In this document: one piece after another, positions 63,355-64,000 of the stretch | How positions within the stretch are numbered: the first letter of the stretch is position 1 | Layout of the letters: each line of letters starts with the position of its first letter | Assembly: GCF_024970185.1 (NCBI RefSeq) | Contig: NZ_CP103965.1 | Coordinates: forward strand, 3,778,001-3,842,000 | Length of the DNA stretch: 64,000 nt | From: Pseudomonas sp. N3-W | GTDB taxonomy: Bacteria > Pseudomonadota > Gammaproteobacteria > Pseudomonadales > Pseudomonadaceae | Reading direction: 5' to 3' | Program-made: the position numbers and the translations under genes | The notes under the pieces: generated by a model | The model's input: the letters and a program-made list of their open reading frames with translations, nothing else | Told to the model about the DNA's origin: nothing | Databases searched by the model: none

Positions 63355-64000
63355 CTAATCCAGATGCGCCCAGGTCATGCAAAACGACGCCCCGCCCCAC
63401 GGCGATTCCGCCACTTGCACCTGCCCGCCATGGGAGTGCGACACCCGGCGCACCAGCGCCAGTCCCAGGCCAAACCCGCCAGTACGCCGGTCGCGGCTGG
63501 CGTCCAGGCGGGCGAACGGTTCGAAGATCTTCTCCCGCCCGTCCACCGGCACGCCCGGCCCGTCGTCGTTGACCCGCACTTCATAATGATCACCCGTGCG
63601 TACCAGCGACACCTCGACCCGCCGCTCGGCATAGCGAATGGCATTGCGCAGCAGATTGATCACCGCACGGGCCATGAACCGTGGCTCGATGCGGACGTGC
63701 TCGACCTGACACTCGACAATCAGCAGCTGCACCCCCGCCGCTTCCGCTTCCAGCGCGACGCTGCCCACCACGCTGTCGAGCCAGCTGCTGGCCTGAATGT
63801 TCTCGCGGGTAATCACCGTGGCGCCGCGCTCAAGGCTGGCGTAGGTCAGCAGTTCGGAGACCATTTCCTCCAGCTCGCCGAGGTCGGCGTACATGTCGGC
63901 GATCAGTTCGCGATTCTGGGTCGGATCGGGCTGTTGCTTGAGCTGGTCGAGCTCGAACGATAACCGGGCAATCGGCGTGCGCAGTTCGTGGGACACCGCA
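63355..64000 (-). CDS. Sensor histidine kinase, C-terminal part (cut by window edge)
   Basis: The last 215 residues of a two-component sensor kinase. The H-box is SHELRTPIARLSFELDQL, the N-box NLLRNAIRYAERR, then NDDGPGVP (G1), FEPFARLD (F) and GGFGLGLALVRRV (G2). The protein continues past base 64000; the GTG at 63996 is not the real start. Sequence resembles RstB/PfeS-type kinases. Convergent with the MipA-like gene, which could be a target. Confidence 0.88.
   Translation of the reverse strand, partial: AVSHELRTPIARLSFELDQLKQQPDPTQNRELIADMYADLGELEEMVSELLTYASLERGATVITRENIQASSWLDSVVGSVALEAEAAGVQLLIVECQVEHVRIEPRFMARAVINLLRNAIRYAERRVEVSLVRTGDHYEVRVNDDGPGVPVDGREKIFEPFARLDASRDRRTGGFGLGLALVRRVSHSHGGQVQVAESPWGGASFCMTWAHLD

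Noticed and set aside
63994..63996. GTG as the start of the histidine kinase
   Set aside because: It falls inside the conserved H-box, so the gene must continue beyond the window.

Overview
The window is chromosomal DNA of a Pseudomonas, most likely of the P. fluorescens group. The evidence is high-GC coding sequence, a BkdR-bkdA1A2B-lpdV operon, many fluorescens-type REP palindromes (core GGGAGCGGGCTTGCTCGCG and relatives), a Pseudomonas-style LexA box and an S-type pyocin gene. No rRNA, tRNA, CRISPR array, integrase or intact transposase was seen.

Layout. 0-3.2 kb: end of an MFS exporter, then a uronate oxidation operon (udh, SMP-30 lactonase, aldose epimerase). 3.2-6.7 kb: sulfide/persulfide detoxification (TSUP exporter, SQR-like flavoprotein, BigR-type ArsR regulator with an operator palindrome, ETHE1/Blh-like metallo-hydrolase). 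6.7-8 kb: HD-GYP phosphodiesterase. 8-15 kb: branched-chain keto acid dehydrogenase operon with BkdR, then ilvE. 15-17.1 kb: a two-gene DNA-repair operon (radical SAM plus DUF4130) under a LexA box.

17.7-32.3 kb is the most interesting part: two divergent operons that look like a natural-product locus. The left (minus) operon has PEP mutase, phosphonopyruvate decarboxylase, an AEP-transaminase homologue, a PhyH-type dioxygenase, two further aminotransferases, a methyltransferase, a FemAB/GNAT-like acyltransferase and an EamA exporter, so it is a phosphonate biosynthesis cluster. The right (plus) operon has an EctC-like ectoine synthase, a formyltransferase, an EctB-like diaminobutyrate transaminase, a Rieske oxygenase and another EamA exporter. 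EctA, the acetyltransferase, is missing and a formyltransferase sits in its place. This suggests a 2-demethyl ectoine analogue or a related cyclic amidine, or formylation of the phosphonate amine. The two operons share a 0.65 kb AT-rich promoter region.

32.3-38.3 kb: ArsR regulator, cytochrome P450 and ABM monooxygenase; then DUF2946, outer-membrane protein, TlpA-like thioredoxin, and a cobalt/nickel-type CDF exporter with its RcnR repressor and a G-tract operator.

38.6-53.3 kb is a competition island. It holds a pyocin-like protein with a colicin E3-type rRNase domain and its immunity gene, then (minus strand) a type I secretion ABC transporter and HlyD adaptor followed by an array of candidate effectors and immunity proteins (lipase, lysozyme-like, truncated and frameshifted members). 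Two effectors share the same C-terminal domain, and each is fused to a copied 3' end of hlyD read out of frame.

53.9-64 kb: housekeeping and transport genes (FKBP, RcnB-like, DJ-1/PfpI, citrate-type MFS, ModA-like binding protein, LysR, Kef-type antiporter, GFA protein, MipA, partial histidine kinase), plus a 102-bp tandem array carrying one REP per unit.
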